Shown one piece after another: positions 12,594 to 23,700 of a stretch of DNA of 64,000 nucleotides. A model generated the notes under the pieces. It was given only the letters and a program-made list of their open reading frames with translations, searched no databases and was not told the origin of the DNA. Position numbers and translations under genes: made by a program. The stretch comes from Eublepharis macularius (taxonomy: Eukaryota; Chordata; Lepidosauria; Squamata; Eublepharidae): positions 27,153,232-27,217,231 of the forward strand of contig NC_072794.1 in assembly GCF_028583425.1 (NCBI RefSeq). Direction: 5' to 3'. Each line of letters begins with the position of its first letter. Within the stretch, counting starts at the first letter, position 1.

Positions 12594-12696
12594 ACCACAC
12601 AAGACAAAATACCCGTGTAATTTGAGTGTATTTTGTAATTTGAGTGTATTTGAGTGTAATTCGAGTGTAATTCAAGTGTATTTTGTCTTGTGTGGT
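12594..12696. repeat. 19-bp perfect inverted repeat with internal short tandem units
   Basis: Arms accacacaagacaaaatac (12,594-12,612) and its exact complement (12,678-12,696) enclose 65 bases made largely of repeats of a unit like gtgtaatttga. It may be a minimal foldback element or a hairpin-forming slippage product. Confidence 0.85.
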
Positions 12697-13844
12697 TTGA
12701 CCCTAAGTGGATATGATGGATGTTGATGCAAGAATGATGCTGGGAGGGAGAGTTTAGGTTTGTTAGGCACTGAGGAACATTTTGGATCAAGCCAATCCCA
12801 TACACCAGAGATGTGTCCTACTTAAGCCAAAATGAAACCAGACTGTTTGTGTTTAGGAATGCAGAACAGCTTCTAAACTTTTGCCTGAAAGAAAGCAGGA
12901 GTTGGAGATCATTTGGATTGAGGTTAGTAATACCTAAAATATGGTGGGTTAACAGGTCTAGGTAATCTAGATGGGCACAGGTTATCAGCAGTTTGACCTA
13001 GCAGGGCTCTGATATAACCTTACCTCTCTATTATGCTTGAAGCCATTGGCCTTTGCCTGGTGGGTGATGATGAACTGATGACCTCACCTGTGTGGTGCAT
13101 CATATCAATGGCACCACAACCATTTTTTGCAGTGAAAGAGCAATGAAGAAAGACAGATAGTGATGAGCAAAAGAAGAGAATGGAAGAGGGAAAGGAGTAC
13201 AGAAAGATATGGGGATGATATAAAGTTAAGTATATAAAGTAAATCATTTTAAAAGTGATTCTCCTGAAGTTTGGGGATGCTATTATCACTATTGCCTGTG
13301 CTGGTTGCCACGAGACATTCTTTGTGCTGTGTTAACACTTTCTTTTTGGACAACCAAATGAATTAGAGAAGTGTTGATGGGATTCATCTCTCATTCTTCT
13401 CCCTGCAGTTTACCATTATTGTGTGGATAACACCACAGATACTACTGGCACAGGAGGATCAGTTTTCCTTTACAACAAAGAAATCTCCTTGCAGGTGTAG
13501 GTAAGAGTTCTCCTGCCGTAAAGCTTCACAGTTTTTCCTTCTTTTTATTGTGGAGGGTGGATTAAAACTCATAAGTGACACCAGCAATTTCAAAACACGT
13601 TACTTTTTATTCAAAACAGAGGACAACAACTAAGGAGCTTTCAATGAAAGGGGCAGGGAAATCAGCTGGCACTTCTGAGCCCTTGTTCAGCCAGAGGCGA
13701 ATTCTGTTTTTTAATTCAATTTTTTTTAAAAATTGCAATTAGATTAACAGTAAATTCAGGGGAAAGACATTTCAGGATACAATTCCCATCTCCGTGTGTA
13801 CAAAGCTAATTAAAACCACTAACATCCAGGCTTCAAATTATTTA
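12697..13844. other. Intergenic, nothing recognised
   Basis: No exon, RNA gene or named repeat. Open frames (for example 13,020-13,289 on the minus strand) have no recognisable family. Confidence 0.5.
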
Positions 13845-13921
13845 CAGTGCAACCCTAAGAAGAGTTACTCCAGTGAGTCTAGTCTAAGACCACTGGAGTA
13901 ACTCATTTTAGAATTGTACTG
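13845..13921. mobile_element. Short palindromic MITE (about 77 bp)
   Basis: The perfect 14-bp arms gagttactccagtg (13,862-13,875) and cactggagtaactc (13,891-13,904) are flanked by further pairing ends cagtgcaaccctaa and gaattgtactg. Similar palindromes are common in squamate genomes. The flanks TTTA and TTAA hint at a TTAA-type insertion but are not identical. Confidence 0.65.
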
Positions 13922-13984
13922 TTAAGTTTGGAGCGAGAAGATTGGAAGTGGCATGAGATGTCCACCATATGACAGTGCCATGGT

Positions 13985-14125
13985 GGGACAGTGGCTCAGT
14001 GGTGGAGCATTTGCTTCGCATGTCGAAAAGACCCCCTGCTTGAAACCCTATTGTCTACTCAGAGTAGTCAGTACTGAGCTTGATATACCAAAGGGTTGAC
14101 TCAGTATGAGGCAACTTCATGAGTC
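13985..14125 (+). mobile_element. tRNA-derived SINE, internally shortened
   Basis: It begins with a box A-like gtggctcagtggtggagcat and ends with gactcagtatgaggcaactt, the same head and tail as the SINE at 2,241-2,454, with part of the body missing. Confidence 0.7.
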
Positions 14126-15661
14126 CAAGCATTTTTGCATATAGGATACCCACTCATTCTTTCGCTCCAAAGGCAAGAAGTGATCACTAGAAGTAGGCTT
14201 ACATATCCTCTGGCACCTCCAGTCAAGTGCAGCCCTGCCAGCTCAACTGGCTTCCTACCAGTACTGTATACCAGATGATGTTTTGTTTTATAAGCTTGAA
14301 TCTGGTCATCGACCGTAATAAAACTTACTCCTGCTCCTACTCCTACTCCGCCACTCTGAGTGACAGAGGGAGAATAGTAAAATTAAAAATGGCATTTGAC
14401 CCTATGCTATGAAGTCACTTCTGGGGAAAATCCAGAAATGTCATAACATCTCTCAAGGAATTGCCAGTTTTACTATAGAGTTTTTGGAGATTTCAAGGGA
14501 GATGTGACATCACTGATGATTCCTAGGGAAGCATGATGTCATGTCCGGGGCAGTGATCAGGGCATCATTGATGGCCACCTAGGGTTGCCACCTCCAGGTT
14601 GGGAAATTCCTGGAGATTTGGGGGTGGACCTTGGAGAGGGTGGGGTTTGGGGAGAAGAGGGACCTCAGCAGAGTATAATGCCATTGCCATAGTCTAACTT
14701 ATGAAACAGTTGATACAGTTTCTATGTGACTACTTTCCTTTGAATGCTGCCTATTCTGCTTTTATAGTTCTGTAGTCATTGTTATTATCATACATCCTCT
14801 TTCTGGAAACCACCTTCAATATTTTTGTAAAAAAAAAAAAAAGAAAGCTATTTTCTCCAGGGAAATTGATCTCCATAGCCTGGAGAGCTGGAACACAGCC
14901 TTCTTTAGGAGCATTACCTGACGTCTGGCTTACTAGTGATTGAATAGAATGGTTTCAGGAATGGTGAAACTGACAACAGCTTTTTGACCATCTTTGATAA
15001 AGAATTGGAATGGGACCTATAGCAAACCGGTCAGCCCGTTAGATGGTTTCCTTTCCATCCAGCACACCTTGACCTACAATTGGCATTGATGGACTTTATG
15101 CACCTTATATCAAGAACTGTTTACAAAAAGCAATATTGAATGTTGTTAAATGACTGTTCATCAATTGTATTGAATGCACTAGCACTTTATGTATAGGTCT
15201 GAAGGTGGGAAGATTGCATGCACTGGTATGTTGATGATAAATTTTGTACAGATGAAATACGAACAAGTTAATTATTTTATAATTGTTGTAGTAGTACTTT
15301 ATTTCATTAGAACATCACGGTACTTTGATACATTATTGCTTCTCATGATTCTCTCTGTACTGTTACCACCTGGAGGTTGGCAAGTCTATGACATACTAGT
15401 GTATTATATGTAGTATTTAATGATGCTTTAATTATAGCATGTAGTGTTTAACGATACATTCATTTTAATTTTTCTCTTCTTCGAGCAGCAGCCAACAAAG
15501 CAAGCTGCGAGCAGAAGAGGCAAGAGGCAAGAGCAGCCCTACCGCCTCTAATTCTGTAACTCACTGCCCTGAAGTTCAAAGAAGGCCTCAGAGCAAGCAA
15601 GAGAGTAGGAAGGACACACTTTCACTTTCCTGCTAGTATCCTGCAGGAATGCTGGGCCCAC
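14126..15661. other. Intergenic, otherwise unassigned
   Basis: Outside the family G copy nothing is recognised. The 74-codon hydrophobic open frame at 15,189-15,413 lies in AT-rich DNA and has no recognisable family. Confidence 0.45.
14579..14925 (-). mobile_element. Unnamed interspersed repeat (family G), copy 1, split by a poly(A)-tailed insert
   Basis: The flanks gttgccacctccaggttggg ... cagcagagtataatgcca and ttttctccagggaaattgat match the copies at 15,662-15,893 and 48,667-48,850. Between about 14,690 and 14,850 lies foreign sequence ending in a run of A, presumably a small retrotransposed insert. Orientation is assigned relative to copy 2 only. Confidence 0.65.
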
Positions 15662-15893
15662 ACTAGGGATGCCAGCCTCCAGGTGGCCGCTGGAGATCTC
15701 CCGGAATAATACTTGATCTCCAAGCAACAGAGACCAGCTCCCCTGGAGAAAATGGCTGCTCTGAAGGGTGAACTCTCTGGCATTATACCCCACTGAGGCC
15801 CCTCCTCTCCCCAAACCCCACCCTCTCCAGGCTCCACCCCCCAAATCTCCAGGAATTTCCCAACCTGGACCTCGCAAGCCTAGCCCACACAAA
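15662..15893 (+). mobile_element. Unnamed interspersed repeat (family G), copy 2, fullest copy
   Basis: It runs from gatgccagcctccaggtggc through ctggagaaaatggctgctct, ggcattataccccactgagg and ccaaatctccaggaatttcc to cctcgcaagcct. It is GC-rich and non-coding. I know such copies from squamate sequence but not their class, and see no pol III boxes or reverse transcriptase. Confidence 0.7.
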
Positions 15894-18800
15894 CTGTTCA
15901 GAATCAGGCCAGGACAATTCTGAGCCTAATGGGCAAGAAAGAGCTTTTAGTTGTTATCTCTTTTTTTAAGCTAAGGGATCTGCCCTGAAGTTTCACTGTT
16001 GGTGCAGCCCTGTTGGTCCACTAACTGAAGGTAATATGGGAGAGTCTCAGACTTGTCAGATAATTTGCCCCCACCCCTCTGGATCTATAACCCACTTTCA
16101 GCTCTCTGAGAAAGGCTGTAATCTGTCTCTGGCCTTTGCATTCCTCTGCCACGTTGTGCCTACTTCTTGTGTTAATACTTTTAAACAAAGCACACTATTC
16201 GTCTTGGTTGATATCATCAAGGACGCGTTGTTCTCAGAGCACAGAAGGAAGACTGTGGTGCATAACCTCAGCAACTCAACTCCAAACGTCTCGGCCGGAG
16301 ACAGCATTTTTAGGAAGATAAAAGATTAAGGGTGTTTCACGCATAGTGAGCTCACGCAGCAAGCAAGATCAGGTTCCATGCTTACATCAGATGAAAGCTG
16401 GAGTGGACTCTTTTTGCAGCAGTAGCTCCGCCATCTGGAAATGCCTCCCTGAAGAGGTTCAAAAGGCCACGTCACTTTTGGATCTCCTTAACTGCTGTGT
16501 AACTACCTTTTTCAGCTTGTCGTCACAGTGATGGCTTTCTGGCTGTTGAGTACTTTGTAGTTGGCGCTATTTTTAAAGTAATTTGTCATCTTATGGCTTT
16601 GGGGCTTTTTGTTTTTTAAATCACTTTGAGCTAATGGAGAAAATAGCAGAAAAATGCCCCTAATCACGTTACACGGCAACAAAACTGAGTTTGCATCTGA
16701 GTGCATGCACGGGGCACCCATAGCCAATCTCCATTCTTTGATGAGGGTACTTATATAAAAAGAATGTTTGCAAACACATAGAAAGGATTGCCCAGAAACA
16801 TCACTTGTGTGTTATATGCAATGATATCCCAGTGTATTCTCTCCATCTTGCAAAGTTTTGCGCTCTTCAGAATGGTGACTGACCAGAGGCATTAAAGGGG
16901 ACAAAATAAACAAACATGTTCACAACAAGATTCTCCCACTTTCCCCTATTAGTTCAATGTTCAAAATGTTTTTTTAAAAATCAAGAGAAGCATCAGGCCT
17001 CGATGCAGCATATGTTCTGGAGGCCAGGTGCAAGGACAAAGGCTCTAATCTCAGTTACACAGTAAAAATCTAAGCAGAGATTAAGAGCAATCCAGTAACG
17101 TATGACACCGTCCAGTCAAGGATCTGCTCTAAGATAGCAAGCAGGATCCAGAATCACAGTCAGATAGGGTTCCCAGGCCTCCTCCTCTTGCAGGACTCCT
17201 CCTACCGATTACCTCCATCGCCCTCCGAGTGGCAACAGAAGAAAAGTGAAACAAAAAATGCTGATGTCCTCCATGCCAGCACATCACTTCTGGGAAGTGG
17301 CAGTGGGTAGCTCTAGGAATTGTTAGAAACTCTATGGTATGAGTTTCTTGTGATTCCTAGTGCTATGCATTCTCACTTCCAGCTTGAATCCAGAAGTTGG
17401 CACTGATATCACACATGTCCCTGCCCCCCCCCACAACCCCAATGAAATTGCCTCAAAAGTGAGTCATTTAAACTGAGGAGCAAACTCAAGATCCTAGTGC
17501 TTGATGGAAAAGGACTGGGCATTAACTGAGCAGGCAGAGCTTGTACCGCAGCCTAAATGGCACTTTTGCTGGCACCCAGATCTTAGTCCGGCAAGCAATA
17601 GACCCAGATTGATAATGGCACAGATGGTAAGGGGTTGGCCCCTTCTGCACCTTCCACTAAGCATGAATGTCAATCATTCAACAACAACACGTGCCCTGTT
17701 ACTGAAAACTATCTCCCCATTTCCAGCAACTCCATTTCCAGCATCTCAATGCCCATATGCAACTCTCTGTTCTTCATACAACAGTACATCTGGTATAACT
17801 GATACATATTTTTAAAAGGGAGGGGGATGACAGGAAATTATGCCTCTGGCATACCACCTTAATCTCTCTTAAAAGCTATGGTCTGTTTCTAATCCAGCTA
17901 GTTGACGGGAATCTGCAGGCATGTTAAGAAGCAACAGGTTCTGAATCAGTAGCCAGAAAGTTATTTTCTTCTGACAGTTCTTGTACACTTCAGGGCAGAT
18001 AGAAGAACAGCAGCACAAAGACCTTGACTTAACCAAGGCATTATTTGGGAGATGTTTACTGGATACCATAGTAGCGAGTTTGCTTTGTCCCCCCCTCTAA
18101 TAGGTACCAGACATCCACAGCTAGGCCAGTGATGAATGTATTTAATCACAAATAGTTTTGCGGATTCCCAACCCAAGGCCTAATGCTTCAGTTAGACACA
18201 TTAATCTTTTTTCTGTTGTACAGACAGTTTTGAGCTGCCATTGCTAAGGCACAGCAACATGATAGAATTCACTTAATGCACTCATTCTAGGCTAGCAACT
18301 AAGCGTTCTGGAGGGGATGCAGCTGCCACCATGCCAGCACCGGATCAGCTTGTAATGATGTGTTAATGTTCCAGACCAACCCAAGCTTGTTGTGCCACTG
18401 CAACATGCATGAGTCAAGGCTACTGTTATGCAAAATGGTACAAGGCTTTTGCTCAGTACTGAATGGGCAAAAGGGGGAAGAGGATGATAGCAGAGAAACT
18501 GGCAACGCTCTGTTTGCATATTATCTGCAAGAATGCACGGCTGATGATTTAGGATCAGTCTCTCTTAACCTTTAAATCCACTACCGCCCACCAAGTATGC
18601 AACATCATCAAATGTTCCCCAAGCAAAAAAAAATAAGGCCATAAACAGTGTTCCAGACCAGATAATTTGATTTATGTAGGTGTATTTATGATATATGCAT
18701 ATGATACTCAGGTCTCAGGCACACATTCAATAAGACCTTCCTTTGTGCCTGATGGCTGCCAGCCAGCTCCCTCCCCAGGGTCCCCTTCTTCCATATTTAT

Positions 18801-21059
18801 TAAATTTGTCCCAGCCCAATCTTTGTGATTTTTAGCTGTGGTTAGAGCCCTTTGGAATGGTCTTCCCCCCCAAAGTTGGATGGATTCCACTGCTGGCCTG
18901 CTTCCAAAGATTATGAAAGACTGTCCAATTTAGAAGTGTTTTTTGAGAATGGTGCTGCTATCCAGAGAAGCTTGGTAGGGGGGAATACATGTGAACGGCC
19001 TTTGCACATGCACCTCTGTATTCTTGGTTTGGGATCATAAGTCTGTGTATACACCCAGAGGGTACCAAAATTAACTAAATCAATCTTTACTGAGTACAGC
19101 AACAGACAGGAAATGCAAGGAGAGGAGGCACATTTCAAAAATATCATGCAGTGAAAATACTTTCCCCACCTCCTGCCTGCTTTACAGCATCAATACCCAT
19201 GGAGCAATGTTTTGTAGGCATTCTGGAAGAGGACCACGTTGCAGTTGTGCAGATTGCGCTAACAGAAAGACTGCACCATAAGGATATCAGACATCGAGAG
19301 TATCTTGAAGTTTTTGACCCACAGAAACTTGTCTTAGGACCAGAGTGGACCTGTTCATCCCTCACCAGCACCACCCCAGTTTAGGAAATATGTTGCATAG
19401 AACCCCTTCCGCAGTTACTTTTGAAGTTAGTACCAAAAATAACTGAGGAGCTGGGGTGGGAAGATTGGATAGAGGAGGCAGGTTATAGGGGTGGCCTTTG
19501 AATTCCATGGCATCACCCACTTAGATAATTGCTAGACTTGGAGGGTATTGATTCCCATGTAAGGGGAGGTCCCTTAAGTACTTGGGTAAAGGGGTGAGTC
19601 CAGGAAGGACTGCTCAGGTGAAAGTGATGCTTTAGGGCACTGAAGCCTTGTCTGCCTTTTTAAAGAAAGGTGCCACTTCCTTGGTTGAGGCTGAGAACTG
19701 GAGTACGAAGGTGCAAGGGAGGACTTATACCTTGGATGTGGCTGAAAACGGTGATATCCCTGACCCTTATGCTAGTAAGCCTAAGACTTGGAGTGTATGG
19801 CCTTGGTCTGTGAAAAGATTATTTTCTTCTGTGTCCTCTCTGTTCTTGTGCATTTTCTCTAGAGCCTCATCTCTCTGAGAGCTAAATAGCTTGACTCCGT
19901 GCAAAGGGAGATCTTCTACCCTTGTCTTTGCCTCATTAGGCAAGGACGTAGACTGCAATTAGTCATGCGCTTTAAAGAAATTGCAGTAGCTGGACTGCAG
20001 GCAGGGCAATCGGCTACATGCTTAGTTGTGTTAATGAGGTGCAAGAGCTTGGAAGCCTCCAACTGAAGGACCTTAGCTAGCCTCCGACTTCCCTCTAAGA
20101 TCCAGATGTGGAGAGATCTTCTCAGGGAACTGATAAAGAACCTTAATAGCTTGATTTTTCTCTATCCTGAAAGTGAGAGGTGAGAACCTGTAAAGTTTTC
20201 TCCCTACCTTTTCTAACTTGCTCTCCAAATCATTTACATTTGACGCCTATGGCTTAAAATATCAAGGTATAAAAGATTTTAGTATGCAGACAGCCACAGC
20301 AAGGAGCTAGTTAAAATAGCGCCACAAATGTAAAGTAAATAGAACAACCAATGTGGAAAGGTAGCACCAGTCCCCATGTGATTCAGTTTTTCCAGCCCTT
20401 AAACACACAATGATACTCATTCACCAAAATCTGATTCTTTCCAAAAATGGAACCGTGAAGGATACCAAAATGCAATAGGGGAAAGTGTATTTTTAATTTT
20501 TTAAAAAATCACACTTTTTATAAAAACAGCATTGAAATGGGTTTCTAGCTGGGCCTTTCCAGCTTTGCAGTAGATACAGCATTATTTGAATGATAGGGGG
20601 TGAGAATTAAGGGAAGGATTGACTTCTCTAGTAGGCAGGCAGAAAGAAACAGATGTGAAATGCACTGAACACAAATGGCTCACATCTACTTCTGTAGAGC
20701 TTCTAAACCCTGCTTCTTATGAGCAATCCACAAGAAAAGGGCCAGAATCATGGAAGGGTCAATTTCCCCATCTATTTTGGCCCTGTATTTTTATAAATAT
20801 GTTTGCTAACAGATTTCTGTCGCAAGTTTCATTACTCACTGTTAAAATAGCCCATAAAGCACAGTGGCTTATGGGACATGCTTAGGCTGGGGCCAATAAA
20901 AACATGCACATATAAAAACCATTCTTGTTAAAGTATTCACACAGTATAAATTAGAACTAGGGAGTTTAGCAGTAGCTGAGGTTTTGATTATGCCTACTAG
21001 AAGAGTTTGAAGTCCGCAGAATCTGGTTGATCAAGAGGTTTCAGGACTTGATTACAGTT
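15894..21059. other. Intergenic, mostly unassigned
   Basis: Five kilobases with one L2 fragment (16,400-16,540). The open frame at 19,151-19,384 (VAVVQIALTERLHHKDIRHR) looks protein-like by eye but matches no family I know and has no splice context. Nothing else is recognised. Confidence 0.45.
16400..16540 (+). mobile_element. L2 LINE fragment, C-terminal coding remnant
   Basis: The frame SSSSAIWKCLPEEVQKATSL followed by LDLLN matches the LWNSLPEEVR-like end of L2 ORF2. It is short and broken. Confidence 0.5.
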
Positions 21060-23290
21060 TTAGGGCCCGTGAGATACATTTAGCCACGGTTTCTGTTGTC
21101 CTCTTGTCATACACTGGCAGAGATTTAGCAGATGGTACTCCACTAAGTGGGGTGGAATGGAGGCCCTAAGAAGAAGTAACGTATTTTCTTTGTTCAGCAT
21201 ACAACTTACAGGAAAACAAAAAGTGCGTAACAGATTCCACAACCTGGACACAGCCTCTGCTCGCTGGGAGTTCCCCTGAATTTCCCCCCTGAGCTCTAAG
21301 GGAAGCATGTTAAAACGGGCAAAGGAAATCAGCCTATGATAAGCAGGAACTATAAGATAGGCTAAAGATTTATTATAAGCAAAAAGAAATGAAGGCACGA
21401 AGCCTAGTTAGATAGGTCAGTAGATTCATCTAGGTTCAGCTACTAGCTTTTGCCAGTCTAGGTCTTCAAGCCTTTGTTATTACTACACTGGCTTTGTTTA
21501 ACCCCAACATTGATAAATAAGTCATAGAATTTTCTTGTTTATCCTCTGGCTGTAGTAGGAGTCAGATTGAAGCCAGCTCATCACAGTTGGCAGTCAGATA
21601 GAATGAGAAACAGCCTGAATTTAACTGCTGTAGTCCAGGCTACAGTGGAAATTTGCTTCATACTCGCCTCTAGTCACCGAAACGATGAGGTTACGCATCT
21701 AGGTGCTCCAAAGAAACTGCCCAGAAAGGTAGATTGAATGCGCTTGATATAAGGACTAGAGATGGGCACGAACCTGAATACGAACCAAAAAAACCCATGA
21801 ACCAGCCCAGTTTGCAGTTCGCGAACCAGTGGTTCATGGAAGTTCGTCTCCATGAACTTCCACAAACTGGTCTACTGGTTTGTTTGGTTTGTATTAAAGG
21901 AGAGTTTAAATGGCCATTTCCACGGGGAACTGGCCATTAAAAGTTTTCCTGCCACTGCAAATCCCACAAACCATGAACCGCATGGTTCAGTTTTTTTGTG
22001 GTTCATGCCCATATCTAATAAGGACTGATAACTTGAATCCCAGTTGGGGTTGCATATAGTAGCTGAGCAATAGCTTTTGATTTAAATACTTGTAAGGCAG
22101 AAGGAGTGTGATGCTCCCCAAGGGAAAAAAAGAACCCTTTAATGGCTGCATGATTTGTCCAAAAACTGGCCAAGGCTTGCTTGTAATGCAAGATCCAGGA
22201 AAGAGATGAAGAGAATTAGAAGCCCAGATAATTGAATAATCGAACATGTTCAAGTGGGTGAGCATCAAGCAACCAGTCATGGAACAAGCTTGGCCTTAGA
22301 AAAAAATTATCTTTGATAACTAATAGTTAAGGATTCAGATTTGCAATATTCAATGAATATTTTTAAAGTATGGCACACATCAGTCGCTGAGAGCAATAGC
22401 AAGACAGCATCATCTGCACATAAGAGAATAGAAATTGGGTGCTTGGCCAATTTGGGGCATGAAGATCCGTAGATGCAAATTTCTGGGCTCACTTAAAAAA
22501 TAATTGTAAAGAGGAGGAGCAAGAACACAGCTCTGACATACCCCCCTGGTGACTGTGACCAAATTGGTAAGTGAACCATGGGTATCATAACATGTTTTCA
22601 AGGAGTGAGACTTACATAATTGCTTGGTTAGAAATAATAGCCTTGGGTCTTCTATTTTTTTCCCATAGGCATGTTCTAGAGATGGAATCAAATGCTGCCT
22701 GTACATTGATAAATGCTGCGTAAAGCTTTCTCTTTTTGTAGAATGAATATTTCTTGGTCAAATGAAACAAGAGTAATGCATGACGCACGATAAAGCCCCT
22801 TTTCTTAAGCTTATCCTTATTTGTTCTGGATCCAAAATCTGGGCCAGCCGCATCCAATTATCTGGTTTAAGCTGGAAATGGGAAGCATATAAATTTACCC
22901 AGAACAAATAAAAGGCTGATTTGATGTCATTAGCAGGGTAATTTCTTGCCATTTTTGGAAGATGGGCACTACCATTACTCGCCACCAGTGCTCAGGTATT
23001 ATTCCTGATCTATCAATTGCTGTAAACAGGGCAGTGATTACAGGCAACCACCAACCTACGTTAACTTTTGAAAGATTACGTGGCACCAAATCTGGGCCTG
23101 GCACATTACCAGTCTTTAAACGGTTCATCAACAATTTAACTTTGTCTGGTATTTCAGGATTCCAAACAGACAGATCCTCGTCCTTCTCCAAAGTATCATT
23201 GATAGAAACTGAGCTGGGGTTATTGAACAAATTTTCCAAACAATGTTCCCAGACCCATGGATGAATGTCTAAATTGGCCCAGGCAGCTGA
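21060..23290 (-). mobile_element. Degraded non-LTR retrotransposon (reverse transcriptase and C-terminal region)
   Basis: Minus-strand fragments in order from high to low coordinate read LLMNRLKTGNVPGPDLVPRN, then KLYAAFINVQAAFDSISR, then TRGVCQSCVLAPPLYNYFL, then CADDAVLLLLSAT, and finally SVTHFLFSC. These are the RT palm motifs (F-x-AAFD, QGcvLAP, the ADD catalytic motif) and the C-terminal Cys/His region of a non-LTR element. Many stops and frameshifts show it is dead. It may belong to the R4 or a related clade; this is uncertain. A hAT MITE is inserted in it at 21,757-22,017. Confidence 0.8.
21757..22017. mobile_element. hAT-type MITE inserted in the LINE, with 8-bp target duplication
   Basis: Terminal inverted repeats TAGAGATGGGCACGAACC and, at the other end, the complement of TAGATATGGGCATGAACC agree at 16 of 18 bases. 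The duplication ATAAGGAC flanks the element exactly (21,749-21,756 and 22,018-22,025). The inside is non-coding and partly self-complementary (ggttcatggaagttcgtctc with the following ccatgaacttcc). Confidence 0.93.
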
Positions 23291-23339
23291 ACTCTTTAGG
23301 GAACCATGCTTTTTATTGCACTGTTGGCACTTGCCATAT

Positions 23340-23450
23340 CCTGTCTAGTGAATTTTTGTTCTGCTCTTCTTCATTGAGCTCATTTTAGCCTCACAACCAC
23401 TCTGAGAGGTAGGTTAGGCTGAGAAACTGTGAGAGGCCCAAGATCTGAAC
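23340..23450 (-). mobile_element. SINE fragment of the CORE-like family
   Basis: The phrase cctcacaaccactctgagag followed by gtaggttaggctgagaa matches the CORE-like middle of the SINEs at 5,768 and 60,700. The head and tail are missing. Confidence 0.5.
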
Positions 23451-23451
23451 A

Positions 23452-23700
23452 TAGAATCATAAGAGTTGGAAGGGGCCATGCAGACCATCTAGTCCAACCC
23501 CCTGCCCAGTGCAGGATCAGCCTAAAGCATCTGCAGGATCAGCCTAAAGCATCTCTGACAAATATTCGTCCAGCCTCTTCTTGAAAACTGTCAGTGAAGG
23601 GGAGCTCACCACCTCCCTAGGCAGCTGATTCCACGTTTGAACTACTCTGACCGTGAAAAAGTTCTTCCTAATATCCAGCCGGTACCTTTAGTCTACCAGA
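23452..23700 (-). mobile_element. CR1 LINE, 3' end
   Basis: The run agaatcataagagttggaag ... accatctagtccaaccccct ... ccacctccctaggcagctga ... gttcttcctaatatccagcc is the reverse of the CR1 3' end well known from birds and reptiles. The copy is heavily 5' truncated. It contains a 21-bp internal duplication (caggatcagcctaaagcatct) near 23,512-23,554. Confidence 0.9.

Noticed and set aside
19151..19384. A possible exon (VAVVQIALTERLHHKDIRHR)
   Set aside because: It looks protein-like by eye but I can tie it to no family, and no matching exon was found nearby; kept only as a note.
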